The notes: generated by a model not told the origin, from the letters alone. Counted from the stretch's first letter, positions 1-9,137 are shown. The stretch is 64,000 nucleotides of DNA from Promicromonospora sukumoe (GCF_014137995.1 NZ_JACGWV010000001.1:2542001-2606000); one strand, 5' to 3'. A program made the numbers and translations.

Positions 1-467
1 GGGTCGCGGTAGTCGGTCCGGCCACGGTCGTGCACCGGGTTGCCCGCGTACTTCTCCCAGGTGCGCCCGCCGTCGGCGGAGAACGCGACCGACTGCGCCT
101 GGTTGCCGCCCTGCACCGGGTGGTCCCGGTAGGCGCTGGTGTAGAGCGCGACCAGCGGCGCGACCCCCGCGGCACCCAGCCCCGACGTGTTCGCGGCGTC
201 GACCACCGCGGAGCCGGAGAAGATCATCTCGTGCTCCGTCGCGGGGATCGCCACCGGGTGCTCGGTCCAGGTGAGCAGGTCCGACGACGTCGCGTGCCCC
301 CAGGCGATGTCGCCCCACTCCGGGGCGCCCGGGTTGTGCTGGAAGAACAGGTGGTACGTGCCGTCGTGGAACAGCAGGCCGTTGGGGTCGTTCATCCAGT
401 TCCGGGCCGGCGAGAAGTGCAGGCGCGGGCGGTAGGGCTCGGTGGCGGCAGGTTCGCTCGTGGGCAT
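1..467 (-). CDS. GH32 glycoside hydrolase (fructan/sucrose hydrolase), N-terminal part
   Basis: Reading leftward from an ATG at 465-467 gives an open frame that runs off the window edge, so only the first ~155 residues are present. The start reads [20 protein letters not shown] followed by WMNDPNG. That motif is the GH32 signature, and its Asp (about residue 27) is the family's catalytic nucleophile. SGSAV and an FSADGG segment further on also fit the five-bladed propeller. GH32 enzymes hydrolyse beta-fructosides (sucrose, inulin, levan). There is no signal peptide, so it probably acts in the cytoplasm on oligosaccharides imported by the adjacent ABC system at 1719-4959. It has its own upstream operator at 501-516. 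Exact substrate specificity cannot be told from the fragment. Confidence 0.88.
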   Translation of the reverse strand, partial: MPTSEPAATEPYRPRLHFSPARNWMNDPNGLLFHDGTYHLFFQHNPGAPEWGDIAWGHATSSDLLTWTEHPVAIPATEHEMIFSGSAVVDAANTSGLGAAGVAPLVALYTSAYRDHPVQGGNQAQSVAFSADGGRTWEKYAGNPVHDRGRTDYRD

Positions 468-500
468 GGACGCTGAGGCTAATCAGCGTCCATGCGGGTC

Positions 501-516
501 GTCAATAGGTATTTAT
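501..516. promoter_or_regulatory. LacI-type operator upstream of GH32 gene
   Basis: GTCAATAGGTATTTAT matches 13 of 16 positions of the perfect site at 1635-1650 read on the other strand (GTCAATAGGTATTGAC). It lies 34 bases upstream of the GH32 start and overlaps the LacI stop codon. GH32 therefore seems to have its own regulated promoter rather than only read-through from the repressor gene. Confidence 0.65.
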
Positions 517-1595
517 CGGGGGCTAGCCGTCGACTCGCGGACCACCAGGGGGCAGTCCACCCTCTCCGCGTGCGGCACCCCGGCGGGGTCCTTCATCAGC
601 AGCTCGGCCGCCCGCAGGCCCATCTCGCGGTGCGGCAGCCGCACCGTCGTCAGCGCCGGGTGGATCGCGTCGGCCAGCGCCTCCTGGTCGTCGTAGCCCA
701 CGATGCTCACGTCGTCGGGCACGCGCAGGCCGCGCTCGTGCAGGGCGAGCAGCGCGCCGAGCGCCATCTGGTCGTTGCCGCAGATCAGCGCGGTGGGCCG
801 CCCGGCGTCGAATACCTCCTGGGCGAGCCGGTAGCCCGACCGGGAGCCGTAGTCGCCATGAAGACGGACCACGCGGGAGGGGTCCGCGCCCGCCTCCCGG
901 AGAGCGTCGTCGAGCCCCGCCTCGCGCTCACCGGCGGCGAAGTCGCCCGCGGGCCCGCCCAGGAACGCGAGGTCGCGGTGGCCCAGGTCGAGCAGGTGGG
1001 CCGCCGCCCGGCGCCCGCCCTCGCGGTCGTCGGGCAGGACGGTGCCCTCGCCCGTGCCGCCCGCCGTGGGCCAGCACCCGACGAACAACTCCCGGGTCTC
1101 CCCCAGCTCACGGTTCACGGTGACCGGGCCGGTGCCCGCCGAGGCGTGCACGACGCCGGTCACGCCGCGGTCCAGCAGGTCGGCGACGGCCTCGTCGCCG
1201 TCGTGCCCCTCGACGTCGATCACCATGCACACGTGCCCCGCGGCGCGCGCCGCGCTCTGCATCCCGGCGAGCATCGCGCCCGCGAACGGGTGGGACGCGA
1301 CGCCGTACGAGACCACGCCGAGCGTCGTCGAGCGGCTGAGCCGCAGCTCCTGCGCGCGCCGGTTGAGGCGGTAGCCGAGCGAGCGGGCCGCCTCCAGGAT
1401 GCGCTCGCGCGTCTCGGCGGCCACCGGGATGTCGCGGCGGTCGTTCAGCACGAACGAGACGGTCGACTGCGAGACGCCTGCGGCACGCGCCACGTCGTTC
1501 ATCGTCGGCCGGCCGACCTTCGCCCGAGCCCCCACAACCCTGCCCACAGCCCCGGCCCCGTCCACCTTCGCCCCAGCCCCTGGCACTTCTGTCAT
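513..1595 (-). CDS. LacI-family transcriptional repressor (fructan locus)
   Basis: 360-residue LacI/GalR regulator. The N-terminal helix-turn-helix reads PTMNDVARAAGVSQSTVSFV at about residues 31-50, which is an unusually long lead-in of about 30 residues before the HTH. The periplasmic-binding-protein-like effector domain follows and ends with VDCPLVVRESTA. I chose the ATG at 1595 over the in-frame ATG at 1610 because GGGAGG lies six bases before it. It sits between the GH32 gene and the divergent SBP/permease operon, and three similar palindromes flank it, so it most likely represses all three units in the absence of the transported sugar. The effector is unknown. Confidence 0.9.
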   Translation of the reverse strand: MTEVPGAGAKVDGAGAVGRVVGARAKVGRPTMNDVARAAGVSQSTVSFVLNDRRDIPVAAETRERILEAARSLGYRLNRRAQELRLSRSTTLGVVSYGVASHPFAGAMLAGMQSAARAAGHVCMVIDVEGHDGDEAVADLLDRGVTGVVHASAGTGPVTVNRELGETRELFVGCWPTAGGTGEGTVLPDDREGGRRAAAHLLDLGHRDLAFLGGPAGDFAAGEREAGLDDALREAGADPSRVVRLHGDYGSRSGYRLAQEVFDAGRPTALICGNDQMALGALLALHERGLRVPDDVSIVGYDDQEALADAIHPALTTVRLPHREMGLRAAELLMKDPAGVPHAERVDCPLVVRESTASPR

Positions 1596-1634
1596 CGGTA
1601 CCTCCCGCATCGCAGACTACCGTCGCGCGATTCA

Positions 1635-1650
1635 GTCAATACCTATTGAC
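1635..1650. promoter_or_regulatory. Perfect LacI-type operator palindrome
   Basis: GTCAATACCTATTGAC has 7-base inverted arms (GTCAATA/TATTGAC) around a CC centre. It lies 39 bases upstream of the LacI start and 68 bases upstream of the SBP start, in the divergent promoter region. It is the best-formed of three related sites in this locus. Confidence 0.75.
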
Positions 1651-1680
1651 GACGCCGCGACCCCTCTGCTTCACTCATCG

Positions 1681-1696
1681 CCCAATAGGAATTGAC
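1681..1696. promoter_or_regulatory. Second LacI-type operator before SBP operon
   Basis: CCCAATAGGAATTGAC matches 13 of 16 positions of GTCAATAGGTATTGAC. Its start is 46 bases from that of the perfect palindrome, so both lie on nearly the same helical face. It ends 22 bases before the SBP start codon, in a position to block the operon promoter or early elongation. Confidence 0.65.
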
Positions 1697-1718
1697 CACC
1701 TCAGAGAGGAGGGGACGG

Positions 1719-3104
1719 ATGCCATTGCCGCCACTGTCCCGACGGTCGCTGCTGCGGGCCGGGGGTGTCGGACTCGCGCTCGCGGCGACGACAACCCTGG
1801 CGTCGTGCGCGCCGCCGTCGGACCCGAAGGCCCTGAAGATCGCGTTCTTCGGGGACCAGAGCGGGGCGGACGAGCTGCGCGCGCGGCTCGAGGAGCCGGT
1901 CCGCGCGCTCGACCCGACCATCCGGCTGGAGATCAACGCGACGCCGGGCACCGACTGGAACGAGTTCTTCGCCAAGCTGCTCACGCAGATCGCCGCGGGC
2001 AGCCGCCCCGACATCGTGAGCGTCGCCACCGAGGGCGTGCAGCTCATGGCCGGCCGCGGCCTGGCCGCGCCGCTGGACGAGTACGTGACGCGCGACCTGG
2101 CCGAGCTCCAGGACTACTTCGACGACGTCTCCCCCGCGCTGGTCGAGGCGATGATGTACGACGGCAGCCTGTTCCTGCTGCCCCTCGACTACAACGCCGG
2201 GAACATGTACTACAGCCCGGTCCTGTTCGAGCGGGCGGGCCTCGACCTGCCCGCGCCGGACTGGACCGTCGACGACTTCTACGACGCCGGCCGCGCCATG
2301 GCCCGCATCCCCGACATCAACGCCTACGACTGGGTCGTGCGGCTGTGGGGAAGCTGGACCTCGTTCCTCTACGCGAACGACGGCAACCTGCTGACCGAGG
2401 GCCGCGCGCCCGGCGGGCAGTGGCTCTGGGACGCCGCGTACGCGGGCAACCCCGCCGCGGCCGGCCGCGGCGGCGGCTGGGCCTGGGGCGACCCCGTCGC
2501 CAACTCCCCCGCCGCGGTCGAGGCGCTCGAATTCATGATCGAGCTGCGCAAGGAGGGCATCGCACCCTCGCCCGACGTCGGCGGCGGCCAGACCTCGCAG
2601 GCCCTGTTCGCCGCGGGCCGCGTCGGCATGAGCGTGGGCGGCGGCTTCTGGGCCGGCGGCCTGCACAACGCGGGCATGGCGCCGGGCACTTTCGACGTGC
2701 AGTACTTCCCGCGCTGGAAGTCGCAGCGGCACCTGTTCGGCACGGCCGGCTACTCCATCCTGGAGACCTCCGACAAGAAGGACCTGGCCTGGGAGGTCGT
2801 CAAGCGGCTGACCTTCCCGGACGCCTTCGACGTGCTGTTCCCGGGCAACGTGACCACGCCCGCGCGGCAGTCCCTGTCGACGGCGCAGCGGTACGAGACC
2901 ACCGGCCCGGAGCACTGGGACGTGTTCAGCAGCACGCTGACCGAGTTTCCGGAGACGGCACCCATCCCCGCCCCGATCTACTTCAACGCCCTGTCGACCG
3001 CGCTCAACCAGCGCACCACCGAGGCCATCGCCACCGGTGACGCGCGGGCCGCGCTCGACGGGCTGCAGATCGACCTCGAGACGGCAGCGGGAGCGGTCGG
3101 ATGA
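1719..3104 (+). CDS. Sugar ABC transporter substrate-binding lipoprotein (Tat signal)
   Basis: 461-residue family-1-type extracellular solute-binding protein. The N terminus carries SRRSLLRAGG, a twin-arginine motif, then a hydrophobic stretch and the lipobox LASC, so it is probably exported folded by Tat and then lipid-anchored. The ATG at 1719 is preceded by GAGGAGGGG; a TTG 27 bases upstream is in frame but lacks such a site. It is the first gene of an importer operon with 3101 and 4072, and the permease start overlaps its stop by four bases. The neighbouring GH32 hydrolase suggests fructo-oligosaccharides as substrate, which is an inference from context. Confidence 0.9.
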   Translation: MPLPPLSRRSLLRAGGVGLALAATTTLASCAPPSDPKALKIAFFGDQSGADELRARLEEPVRALDPTIRLEINATPGTDWNEFFAKLLTQIAAGSRPDIVSVATEGVQLMAGRGLAAPLDEYVTRDLAELQDYFDDVSPALVEAMMYDGSLFLLPLDYNAGNMYYSPVLFERAGLDLPAPDWTVDDFYDAGRAMARIPDINAYDWVVRLWGSWTSFLYANDGNLLTEGRAPGGQWLWDAAYAGNPAAAGRGGGWAWGDPVANSPAAVEALEFMIELRKEGIAPSPDVGGGQTSQALFAAGRVGMSVGGGFWAGGLHNAGMAPGTFDVQYFPRWKSQRHLFGTAGYSILETSDKKDLAWEVVKRLTFPDAFDVLFPGNVTTPARQSLSTAQRYETTGPEHWDVFSSTLTEFPETAPIPAPIYFNALSTALNQRTTEAIATGDARAALDGLQIDLETAAGAVG

Positions 3105-4075
3105 GCGCGCCCGCACCCGCCCGGGGTAAGACGCCCGCCCGGCGCCCAGTACCCACCCGGCCCGACGACACCGTCCGGCGCACGCCCGCCGCCCGCCGCA
3201 GCCGCCGCGCCGAGGCCGCGTTCGGTTTCGGCATGATCGGCCTGGCCGGCGCGGCGATCCTGCTGTTCACGATCGGCCCGATCCTCGCGTCGTTCGGCCT
3301 GTCGTTCTTCGCCTGGGACGTCATCACGCCGCCGCGGTTCGTCGGCCTGGACAACTACGCGGCGATCGGCAGCGACCAGCGCGTGGTGCACTCGTTCGGC
3401 GTCACGGCCGTGCTGGCGTTCTCGATCGTGGCCCTCCAGGTCGCGATCGGGCTGTTCCTCGCGCTCCTCGTGGACCAGCGCCGCCGGGCCTCGACCAAGG
3501 CGATCTTCCGCACCGTGTTCTACCTGCCACTGCTGGCGTCCACGGCCGCCGTGTCGATCTTCATGACGTACATGTTCAACGAGCGGTTCGGCGTCGTGAA
3601 CTACTACCTGACCCTGCTGGGCGGCAGCGGCGTGCCGTGGCTGACCAGCGACGCCGGCGCCGTGGTCACGATCGTCTTCGTCGCGGTCTGGCAGTCGGTC
3701 GGGTTCACGTTCGTGCTGTTCGTGGCCGCCCTCGCCGGGCTGCCGCGCGACGTCATGGAGGCCGCCGAGATCGACGGCGCCGGGCCGGTGCGCTCCCTGC
3801 TGCGGATCAAGCTGCCGCTGATCAGCCCGACGGTCTTCTTCGCCTGCGTGATCGGCCTGATCAACGCGATGCAGCTCTTCGACCAGGCCTTCATCATGAC
3901 CAAGGGCGGGCCCGGCACGGCCACCACGACCATCACGATGGTCATCTACCAGACGGCGTTCCAGAACCTGCAGTTCGGGTACGGCTCGGCCATCTCCATG
4001 GTGCTCTTCGCGGCGCTGATCGCGCTGACCGGACTGCAGTTCACTCTCTCCCGGAGGCTGGTGTTCTACTCGTGA
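3101..4075 (+). CDS. Sugar ABC transporter permease (MalF-type)
   Basis: 324-residue inner-membrane permease of the binding-protein-dependent sugar importer class. A ~45-residue basic/proline-rich cytoplasmic start is followed by about six hydrophobic helices. The EAA loop reads EAAEIDGAGPVRSLLRIKLP, the element that docks the ATPase subunit. The start codon overlaps the SBP stop (ATGA) and the stop overlaps the next gene (GTGA), giving tight translational coupling. No ATPase gene accompanies it. Confidence 0.93.
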   Translation: MSAPAPARGKTPARRPVPTRPDDTVRRTPAARRSRRAEAAFGFGMIGLAGAAILLFTIGPILASFGLSFFAWDVITPPRFVGLDNYAAIGSDQRVVHSFGVTAVLAFSIVALQVAIGLFLALLVDQRRRASTKAIFRTVFYLPLLASTAAVSIFMTYMFNERFGVVNYYLTLLGGSGVPWLTSDAGAVVTIVFVAVWQSVGFTFVLFVAALAGLPRDVMEAAEIDGAGPVRSLLRIKLPLISPTVFFACVIGLINAMQLFDQAFIMTKGGPGTATTTITMVIYQTAFQNLQFGYGSAISMVLFAALIALTGLQFTLSRRLVFYS

Positions 4076-4959
4076 CCGCTCCCTCGTTCTCCCCGCCCGC
4101 CCAGCGCTCCCGGTCGGCTCAGTTCTCAAGGTCGGCCCTCACCCGCCGGATCGGCCGCGCCGTCGGCCTCGTCGTCCTGGTCCTGGCCGCGATGGTCGCC
4201 TTCGGCCCGCTGCTGTGGACGCTGACGACGTCGTTGCGCGAGCCCGCCGAGTCCTTCACCAACCCGCCGGTCTGGCTGCCGCTGGAGCCTGACTTCTCGA
4301 ACTACGCGAAGGTGTTCTCGGAGGTCTCGCTCGGGCGGTTCTTCCTGAACAGCGTGATCGTCACCGGCCTCATCGTCGGCGCGCAGATCATCACCTGCAC
4401 GCTGAGCGGCTATGCGTTCGCCATGGTGCGCTTCCCGGGGCGCGGCGCGATCTTCGCGCTGTTCCTGGCCACCATGATGGTGCCGGTCCAGACCACGATC
4501 ATCCCGGTGTTCGTGCTGATCAGCCGCATGGGGCTGTCCGACAGCCTGGCCTCGCTGATCCTCCCGGCCATCGGCAGCGCGTTCGGCACGTTCCTGATGC
4601 GGCAGTACTTCCTGCAGATGCCCGTCGAGCTCGGCGAGGCGGCGCGGGTCGACGGCGCCTCCCGCTTCCAGGTGTTCCGCCTGATCTACGCGCCGATGGC
4701 GACGCCGGCCATGGCCACGCTCGCGATCCTCGCGTTCACCGGGTTCTGGGCGGAGTTCTACCGGCCGCTGATCTTCCTGCAGTCGCAGGAGAACTTCACG
4801 CTGCCGCTCGGGCTCGTCACGCTCCAGGGCACCTTCGGCACGGGCAGCATCTCGGTGGTGCTGGCGGGCGTGATCCTGTCCATGATCCCGAGCGTCATCC
4901 TCTTCGTGATCGCCCAGCGGCGGTTCGTCGAGGGCATCACCGCGGGCTCGTTCCGCTGA
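4072..4959 (+). CDS. Sugar ABC transporter permease (MalG-type)
   Basis: 295-residue partner permease starting at a GTG that overlaps the preceding stop codon. The N terminus (VTAPSFSPPAQRSRSAQFSR) is polar, followed by a first hydrophobic helix and five more. The EAA motif is GEAARVDGASRFQVFRLIYAP. It ends with RFVEGITAGSFR, typical of MalG/LacG-like proteins. It completes the SBP-permease-permease operon, which lacks an ATP-binding subunit and therefore presumably uses a shared MsiK-like ATPase from elsewhere. Confidence 0.92.
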   Translation: MTAPSFSPPAQRSRSAQFSRSALTRRIGRAVGLVVLVLAAMVAFGPLLWTLTTSLREPAESFTNPPVWLPLEPDFSNYAKVFSEVSLGRFFLNSVIVTGLIVGAQIITCTLSGYAFAMVRFPGRGAIFALFLATMMVPVQTTIIPVFVLISRMGLSDSLASLILPAIGSAFGTFLMRQYFLQMPVELGEAARVDGASRFQVFRLIYAPMATPAMATLAILAFTGFWAEFYRPLIFLQSQENFTLPLGLVTLQGTFGTGSISVVLAGVILSMIPSVILFVIAQRRFVEGITAGSFR

Positions 4960-5002
4960 CCGGCCGGGTCTCCCCGGGGTACGTCGTCGGACGAAGGCGG
5001 CG

Positions 5003-6040
5003 TCATTCCCGGGGCGGCCCGACCGAACCGCGCTCGACCAGGTGCACGTCGAGCGCGACGGGCTCCCGGGCACCCTCGCCCGCGTCAGACCCGCGCCCGG
5101 CGGCCCCCTCGATCTCCTCCAGCACGATGCGCGAGGCCTCGGCGACCTTCGCCGGCATGTTCTGCGCGACCGTGGTCAGCCCCGGGGTCGTGTACCGCGC
5201 GAAGTCGAGGTCGTCGAACCCGATGACGGACACGTCGCCGGGCACCGACCCGCCCGACTCCGCGATGCCCGCCATGATGCCGACGGCGAGGTGGTCGGCG
5301 GTGGCGAACACGGCGGTCACGTCCGGGTGGTCGCGGCGCAGCCGCAGGCCGAGGCGCCGCCCGTCCTCGAACGAGGTGAGCACCTCCACGGCCTCGACGC
5401 GCCGCGGGTCGAGCCCGGCCGCGAGGCAGGCCTCGCGGAAGCCGGCCCACCGCTGGCCGACGACGCCGAGGCCCGCGTAGGGCGGCCCGGCGAACAGCAC
5501 GTGCCGGTGGCCGGCGTCGGCCAGGCGCTCGCCCGCGAGGCGGCCGCCGCCGTGGTCGTCGCTGCGCACGCCGATGGTGCGCGGGTTGGCGGAGTAGCTG
5601 TCGATGGCGACGAGCGGCACCGTGTCGACGCGGAGCCGGTCGATCTGCTCGTCGGGGAACTCGACCAGCACCACGCCGTCGAGCGACCAGCCGCGGACGG
5701 TCTGCGCCACCTGGTCCTCGTGCTCGATGCCGCGCAGCAGCACGTGGTAGCCACGGTGGCGCAGGTGGGTCTCCATGCCGCCGACGACGGCGACGGTGTG
5801 CGGGCTGACCAGCAGGCTGTTGTTCTCCCCCACCGGCACCAGCGCGGCCACGATGTGCGAGCTGTTCGCCGCGAGGCTGCGGGCCGGGATGTTCGGCACG
5901 TAGCCGAGCCGGGCGGCGATGCCCAGGACCCGCTCGATGGTGGCGGGCGAGACGCGGGCGCGCTTGCCGTTCATGACGTTCGAGACGGTCATGACGCTGA
6001 CGCCGGCCTCGTCCGCGATGTCGCTCAGTCGCGTGGTCAC
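5003..6040 (-). CDS. LacI-family transcriptional repressor (GH87 locus)
   Basis: 345 residues from a GTG at 6040 that follows GGGGGAGGT. The HTH reads RLSDIADEAGVSVMTVSNVM right at the N terminus, followed by the hinge (PNIPARSLAANSS) and a sugar-binding effector domain with the conserved SVIGFDDLDFARYTTPGLTTV near the C terminus. It is divergently transcribed from the secreted GH87 enzyme, and a palindromic site lies in the 156-base gap. It most likely represses the glucanase gene and itself until the enzyme's breakdown product accumulates. Confidence 0.9.
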   Translation of the reverse strand: MTTRLSDIADEAGVSVMTVSNVMNGKRARVSPATIERVLGIAARLGYVPNIPARSLAANSSHIVAALVPVGENNSLLVSPHTVAVVGGMETHLRHRGYHVLLRGIEHEDQVAQTVRGWSLDGVVLVEFPDEQIDRLRVDTVPLVAIDSYSANPRTIGVRSDDHGGGRLAGERLADAGHRHVLFAGPPYAGLGVVGQRWAGFREACLAAGLDPRRVEAVEVLTSFEDGRRLGLRLRRDHPDVTAVFATADHLAVGIMAGIAESGGSVPGDVSVIGFDDLDFARYTTPGLTTVAQNMPAKVAEASRIVLEEIEGAAGRGSDAGEGAREPVALDVHLVERGSVGPPRE

Positions 6041-6122
6041 GCGCACCTCCCCCGTCGGCTTCCGGCTCCAGCCGCATCCTAGGTCGCTCTTGACCGGGCG
6101 GTCGGCGTGCCCGTACCGTCTC

Positions 6123-6143
6123 AGCGGAAGTTTACCGCTAAAC
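6123..6143. promoter_or_regulatory. Candidate LacI operator before GH87 gene
   Basis: The segment contains two overlapping inverted repeats: AGCGG-N7-CCGCT (6123-6139) and GTTTA-CCGC-TAAAC (6130-6143). It is located between the divergent LacI and GH87 starts, 54 bases before the GH87 ATG. A nearby GGTTCGAAG is repeated at about 6149 and 6180 and may also be part of the control region. Confidence 0.55.
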
Positions 6144-6196
6144 CTCCTGGTTCGAAGACGACCTAGACAGTGCGCATCCGGTTCGAAGGAGATCCC

Positions 6197-9121
6197 ATGC
6201 CACGCAGCACCCAGTCCCGCACCCTCCCCGCCTGGCGCAGACGCCTGGCCCTGCTGGCGGCCCTCGCGGTCGCCGGCTCCGCCCTCGTGACCGCGACCGC
6301 GGCCCCGGCGGGCGCCGCGACCACCCGCTACCAGGCCGAGCAGGCCGCCCTGACCGGCGGCGCCGTCGTCGCCACGGAGCACGCCGGGTACACCGGCTCC
6401 GGCTTCGTGGGCGGCTACACCGACGGCAACAAGGGCTCCGCGACGACGACGTTCGCGGTCACCGCGGCGACGTCGGGCCCGCACACGCTGGCCCTGCGCT
6501 ACGCCAACGGCACCGGCACGGCCAAGACCCTCACGCTCCTGGTCGACGGCGCCGCCCAGCAGGTCACGCTGCCGGCCACGGCGGGCTGGACCACCTGGGC
6601 GACCCAGAGCACGGCCGTCACGCTGAGCGCGGGCAGCCACTCGGTCGCGTACCGGTTCGGCTCGGCCGACTCCGGCAACGTGAACGTCGACGCCCTCGAC
6701 GTGAGCGACTCGGGCGGCTCCACCGGGGCGGGCTACGGCCCCGGCCCGACGTTCGAGGCGGAGGCCGCCACCCTCGCGGGCGGCGCCGTGACCGCCACGG
6801 ACCACACCGGCTTCTCCGGCAGCGGGTTCGTCGGCGGGTTCACGGACGGCAACGCCGGATCGGCGTCGGTCACCTTCAAGGTGCAGGTCACCGCGGCGGG
6901 GGCCAAGGACCTGACGATCCGCTACGCCAACGGCACCGGCTCGGCGCGCACGCTGTCGCTGTACGACGGCGGCACGAAGCTCACGCAGCTCTCCCTGCCC
7001 GCGACCGCGAGCTGGGACACCTGGGGCACCGTGACCCACACCGCGACGCTGAGCGTGGGCAACCACGACCTGCGGCTGGCCTACGCCTCGGGCGACAACG
7101 GCAATGCGAACATCGACAGGCTCGACGTCGGCGCGAACGTGCCGCCGCAGCCCGCGGGCCCGGGCGAGGCCGAGAACGCCTACCGCTCCGGGAACGCGGC
7201 CGTGGCGAGCGCCACCGGCGGCTTCACGGGCGCGGGCTACGTGGGCGGCTTCACGACGGCGGGCGCGCGCGTGCTGCGCACGGTCCAGGCGGGTTCGGCG
7301 GCTACGGCGACGGCCACGTTCCGGTTCGCGACGCCCGCGGGTGCGCGCACCCTCGACCTGCTGGTCAACGGCCGGGTCACCGGTCAGGTGACCTTCGCCG
7401 CGGGCAGCGGCTGGCGCACGGTCACGGCGAGCGTGCCGGTGCGGGCGGGCGTGAACACGGTGGGCCTCCGGGCCGCGAGCGCCGGGGCCGACGTGCTGGT
7501 CGACAGCATCGCCGTCTCGGGTGAGGCGGACCTGGCGGCGCGCGGCGCGTCGACGTCGTACACGCAGTACGAGGCCGAGGCGGGCGCGACGACGGGCACC
7601 AAGCTCGCGCCGTCGCGCACCTACGGCACGGTGCAGGCGGAGTCGAGCGGCCGGAGTGCCGTCCGGCTGGACGCCGTCGGCGAGCGGGTGGACCTGACCC
7701 TGACCGCCCCGGCGAGCGGGCTGGTGGTGCGCTACTCGATCCCGGACAACGCGGCCGGGACCGGGCAGACGTCGCCGCTGGCGGTGTACGCGAACGGGAC
7801 CAAGCTGAAGGACGTCACGCTGACGTCGGCGCACTCGTGGCAGTACGGCGAGTACCCGTTCCACAACGACCCGTCGCTCGGCGGGGCGCACCGGTTCTAC
7901 GACGAGCTGCGGTTCGAGATCCCGGAGCAGCCGGCCGGCACGGTGCTGCGGCTGCAGAAGGACTCGGGCGCCGTGGCGCACATCGACGTCGACCTGGTCG
8001 AGGCGGAGCGGGTGGCGCCCGCGCTGACCGCGCCGTCGGGCGCCGTGTCGATCACGGCGCACGGCGCGACGTCGGGCGGGGGCGACGACACGGCGGCCAT
8101 CACCGCGGCGGTCGCCGCCGCCAAGGCCGCGGGCGTGCCGGTCTGGATTCCCGCCGGCACCTTCCACGTGAACGACGCCGTCCGGGTCGCGGGCGTGACC
8201 GTGCTCGGCGCGGGCCCGTGGCACTCGGTGATCGTGGGCACCGGCCGGGCGGGCGGGTTCTACGCGACCGGCGGCGGCGTGACCATCGCGGACGTCGCGA
8301 TCTTCGGCTCGGCCACCGTGCGCGAGGACGCCGAGGGGCAGGCCGCGATCGAGGGTGACTTCACGAGCGAGTCGCTGCTGCAGAACATCTGGGTGCAGCA
8401 CACCAAGGTGGGGCTGTGGGTGCGGCCGGGCTCGCGCGACCTGCTCGCCGTCGGGCTGCGGGTGCGCGACACGTACGCCGACGGCGTGAACCTGCGCTCG
8501 GGCGTGACCAACACGCAGGTGACCCAGTCGACGTTCCGGAACACGGGCGACGACTCGCTGGCGATGTGGTCGGACGGCGCCGCCGTCAGCGGCAGCGTGT
8601 TCTCCTTCAACACGGTGCAGGCCCCGGCGCTGGCCAACGGCCTGGCCGTGTACGGCGGCGGGGGCGGCAACCGCGTCGAGGACAACCTCGTGGCCGACAC
8701 CGTCAACGCGGCGGCGGGCATCGCGGTCAGCACCCGGTTCGGCGTCCCGTTCACGGGCACGACGACGCTGGCCCGCAACACCCTGACCCGCACGGGCAGC
8801 CGGGAGCCCAACTGGCCGGCCGAGCTGGGCGCGCTGTGGGTCTACGCCGACGTGCACGCCGTCGACGCGCCGATCGTGATCCGCGACATGACCATCCAGG
8901 ACAGCACCTACGCGGGCGTCCTGATGTCGTGGCAGAAGTCGATCCAGCAGGTCAGCCTGGACCGGGTCACGATCACGGGGTCGGGCACCTACGGCATCGA
9001 GCTGCACGCCGCCGGGCGGGCGTCGTTCGCGAACACGACCGTCTCCGGCTCGGGGACGGCGGGGCTGCTGAACGACATGGGGTTCGTGCTGGACCGGCAG
9101 GGCGGGAACTCGGGGTTCTGA
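6197..9121 (+). CDS. Secreted multimodular GH87 alpha-1,3-glucanase (mycodextranase-like)
   Basis: 974 residues. Signal peptide is at about 1-41 (basic start, hydrophobic core, APAGA). Three CBM6/CBM35-like beta-sandwich modules follow at about 43-172, 185-312 and 320-442; the first two share SGSGFVGG-type loops. A fourth beta-sandwich occupies about 452-610, and a right-handed parallel beta-helix about 615-974. The helix contains DGVNLR (Asp762) and RNTGDDSLAMWS (Asp785, Asp786). An Asp followed 23 residues later by an Asp pair is the catalytic pattern I recall for characterised GH87 enzymes. The family hydrolyses alpha-1,3-glucan or alternating alpha-1,3/1,4-glucan, as in fungal cell walls. 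An AAGGAGA site precedes the ATG. The divergent LacI gene likely controls it. Confidence 0.85.
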   Translation: MPRSTQSRTLPAWRRRLALLAALAVAGSALVTATAAPAGAATTRYQAEQAALTGGAVVATEHAGYTGSGFVGGYTDGNKGSATTTFAVTAATSGPHTLALRYANGTGTAKTLTLLVDGAAQQVTLPATAGWTTWATQSTAVTLSAGSHSVAYRFGSADSGNVNVDALDVSDSGGSTGAGYGPGPTFEAEAATLAGGAVTATDHTGFSGSGFVGGFTDGNAGSASVTFKVQVTAAGAKDLTIRYANGTGSARTLSLYDGGTKLTQLSLPATASWDTWGTVTHTATLSVGNHDLRLAYASGDNGNANIDRLDVGANVPPQPAGPGEAENAYRSGNAAVASATGGFTGAGYVGGFTTAGARVLRTVQAGSAATATATFRFATPAGARTLDLLVNGRVTGQVTFAAGSGWRTVTASVPVRAGVNTVGLRAASAGADVLVDSIAVSGEADLAARGASTSYTQYEAEAGATTGTKLAPSRTYGTVQAESSGRSAVRLDAVGERVDLTLTAPASGLVVRYSIPDNAAGTGQTSPLAVYANGTKLKDVTLTSAHSWQYGEYPFHNDPSLGGAHRFYDELRFEIPEQPAGTVLRLQKDSGAVAHIDVDLVEAERVAPALTAPSGAVSITAHGATSGGGDDTAAITAAVAAAKAAGVPVWIPAGTFHVNDAVRVAGVTVLGAGPWHSVIVGTGRAGGFYATGGGVTIADVAIFGSATVREDAEGQAAIEGDFTSESLLQNIWVQHTKVGLWVRPGSRDLLAVGLRVRDTYADGVNLRSGVTNTQVTQSTFRNTGDDSLAMWSDGAAVSGSVFSFNTVQAPALANGLAVYGGGGGNRVEDNLVADTVNAAAGIAVSTRFGVPFTGTTTLARNTLTRTGSREPNWPAELGALWVYADVHAVDAPIVIRDMTIQDSTYAGVLMSWQKSIQQVSLDRVTITGSGTYGIELHAAGRASFANTTVSGSGTAGLLNDMGFVLDRQGGNSGF

Positions 9122-9137
9122 CTCGCTGACCGCCGGG

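Noticed and set aside
5003..9007. A 1334-codon open frame on the minus strand
   Set aside because: Only the distal 5003-6040 part is the LacI gene. The rest is the antisense of the GH87 gene, low-complexity Arg/Gly/Ala/Pro, with no domain.
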